Of a stretch of DNA of 6,647 nucleotides, positions 6,201-6,647 are shown in pieces. Source of the stretch: an uncultured Desulfovibrionaceae bacterium (GTDB lineage: Bacteria; Desulfobacterota; Desulfovibrionia; Desulfovibrionales; Desulfovibrionaceae); contig CASQEL010000114.1 in NCBI GenBank assembly GCA_949427775.1, forward strand, positions 1 to 6,647, read 5' to 3'. Numbering within the stretch: the stretch's first letter is position 1; every line of letters starts with the position of its first letter. A program made the translations under genes and the position numbers. The notes below the pieces were generated by a model. The model was not told where the DNA came from and did no database searches. It saw only the letters and a program-made list of their open reading frames with translations.

Positions 6201-6611
6201 GACTACGTCACCAAATTCTCCCAGATATTCCATAACTTCTCCCGGCAGGAACTGCTGTTTCCGCATTTGGACATCGAAGCCCGTTTCGACCGGCCCGCCG
6301 AACTGCTGGACATGCTGCGGACGGAAAGCCCCGACGCGGCGCGACAGGCCGTAGCCAACATGCTGGACATGCTCTACTTCTGGTATTACCAGCCACGGGC
6401 GCGGCAGGTGTTTCTCAAGGCTCTGCGCACTATGTCGGCGGAAGAACGCGCTGTGGTGCTGGGCATGCAGAATCTGTTGCTGCTGGAGCAGGAAGTGAGC
6501 GAAATCTTCCTCCAGGGACTGCTGGGCAGGAATTTTCCCCACGCCCTGTCCTTTTATCTGCGCAAAAACCGGGATTATCTGCGGGAGCTGCATCACGCGA
6601 CCGAACGATGA
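3297..6611 (+). CDS. Large membrane protein with degenerate PHP-like N-terminal domain, function unknown
   Basis: From the ATG at 3297 this gene encodes 1104 residues. I do not recognise a named family. Residues 1-140 are mostly helical. Residues 165-245 look like a PHP phosphoesterase: DHHVHD (172-177) resembles motif I (HxH), NPTHLVMDAWIKGIRFLTVVYYN (185-207) resembles the strand that normally ends in TDH, and AARIMGITVRIGIEF resembles the G-x-E strand (E233). The D and H of the second motif are replaced (YYN), so metal binding may be impaired. Barrel-like sequence continues to about 490. Residues 499-575 are a Ser/Gly/Asp/Arg-rich linker. A second soluble domain follows, with CQSVQGWGLEKSTTRVGGPGN near 706-726, then membrane segments near 786-805, 836-857, 867-888 and 900-922 and a helical tail. 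An earlier in-frame ATG (3204) lies inside the palindromic element and lacks a good ribosome binding site; another at 3261 is possible. The gene call is firm and the PHP link is inference. Confidence 0.92.
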   Translation: MTKSGLFFDPQDHELIDLVNHFVEQRAQGRAIAHFDASLHPHGIIEMATRHSMRIAHAVITLLDSLKVGGMNDRLQALRRLHDEVLHTAHSPLRNNTGRVLIQVMKELVRSSPHAAADTPPPIAEDEWKERQLSLAHDFHRAVQGTPRIVRRLLRRYHLLEMPEEWNQQAFDHHVHDANTKGRKNPTHLVMDAWIKGIRFLTVVYYNRVDAEAAQELLHAARIMGITVRIGIEFRAAFRGRFVDLIWSPLGCDDPERFTGLLADPAISRIMDDYRPVAQWMREHTLALLEAWNTRHAPRLAEQLGISRPRPLDQDDFLAFVGQRQPSALHLAEYIHRHLLPLLQDRNTTLRQELTVDPARQRELRAPLDALEGLVPDVIADTWLSPAANPDIIFPHAPHPGMPQVLRDPPEVLLERLVPLHPCQMVLNLATLTAQDVLELIWRGKGRITHLELFNLREWTGGKLQHVEEINALQRALNEGSAPRLKHMIRQIVGREVCDAAEEQSASPACIPPTASETRSSRHQGDDARGGSSTPKDDGSADSTNGENDSAWEGGAATVPATRREERAADGDRRRIFHTILSNIPALQEFYARSPLGSRIGTDSTSRSHHTHGMGLAFVATLPPQARRILRNARAPEQHGEETCAQTRNGNGTFLPGERPGEDNRLALPITTDIYRFTQYHEPAHPGALTRLLRALPGLDNFGCQSVQGWGLEKSTTRVGGPGNLVTLGGVNAHGMCNDFEAHTRPTEPVSGFSRLDYLNTNLTNALKILAGFLPAQWAFFYTDSWWVLTWFGALLWFFITGFRNIAQSVVGGGGFNRSALLPWKRYISWSRLADSLLYTGLSVPLLEVAVRLWLLEDLLGLTVREHALIVYTVIAMVNSVYISAHNIFRGLPKEAVIGNLFRSALAVPLSMLFGEMLLYAFTAMHLADPAGLTQNCAAITAKCASDTVAAVIEGFADRNLYLRLREWDYVTKFSQIFHNFSRQELLFPHLDIEARFDRPAELLDMLRTESPDAARQAVANMLDMLYFWYYQPRARQVFLKALRTMSAEERAVVLGMQNLLLLEQEVSEIFLQGLLGRNFPHALSFYLRKNRDYLRELHHATER

Positions 6612-6647
6612 TCCCCGCCGGAAGGTCGTCCGGGGCGGCAACAGCGT
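6608..6647 (+). other. Possible start of a downstream gene, overlapping by ATGA
   Basis: The ATG at 6608 overlaps the TGA stop of the large membrane protein (6609-6611) as ATGA, and its frame stays open to the window edge (MIPAGRSSGAATA). Such overlaps often mark translational coupling. No good ribosome binding site precedes it at normal distance, and only 13 codons are visible, so this may be chance. Confidence 0.2.

Noticed and set aside
5652..6611. Resemblance of the C-terminal membrane region to Gcr-type 'site-specific recombinase' membrane proteins
   Set aside because: Only a general likeness of hydrophobic helices and an R-N-I motif was seen; no diagnostic stretch could be aligned by eye.
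6613..6635. Possible terminator after the large membrane-protein gene
   Set aside because: Only competing 5-bp stems (CCGGA/TCCGG or CCCCG/CGGGG) can form and there is no T-run; the window ends too soon to judge.

Overview
This window looks like chromosomal DNA of a sulfate-reducing deltaproteobacterium of the Desulfovibrio type. The main reason is the gene at 1320-3008. It encodes an exported beta-barrel protein whose mature N-terminus (VEFKGKGYWSYSFE) and internal block (VKRAYLDWTVP..TDLKLRMGLQ..LP) match what I know of the 'outer membrane homotrimeric porin' family abundant in Desulfovibrionaceae. The moderately high G+C content agrees. Species cannot be assigned from the sequence alone.

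Layout: (1) 1-91 holds three consecutive perfect inverted repeats just downstream of a leftward gene. (2) 91-1017, minus strand, is a LysR-family transcriptional regulator with a good sigma-70 promoter (TTGACA, 18-bp spacer, extended -10 TGC-TGCAAT). (3) 1018-1319 is a 302-bp divergent intergenic region. It carries six copies of ATGCC/GGCAT in either orientation and a perfect dyad followed by a T-run. (4) 1320-3008, plus strand, is the porin, with a strong ribosome binding site and a signal peptide. (5) 3027-3094 holds two strong stem-loops that close the porin unit. (6) 3098-3274 is a 177-bp, almost wholly self-complementary element with imperfect terminal inverted repeats and TA on both sides. 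It resembles a MITE and has no coding capacity of its own. (7) 3297-6611, plus strand, is a large protein of about 1104 residues and unknown function. It has an N-terminal domain that resembles a degenerate PHP phosphoesterase/TIM-barrel fold, a low-complexity linker, a second soluble domain, about four membrane segments and a helical tail. An ATGA overlap at its end may start another gene that runs off the window.

How the parts may work together: the regulator and porin are divergently transcribed around a shared control region, the usual arrangement for a LysR protein and its target, so control of porin expression is plausible but not proven. The large membrane protein is separated from the porin by two hairpins and the MITE-like element, so it is probably its own transcription unit. 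Its leader RNA would then start within or beyond the element. The most notable points are this protein's unusual architecture and the palindromic element directly before its start codon. No RNA genes, CRISPR arrays, complete insertion sequences or phage genes were seen.
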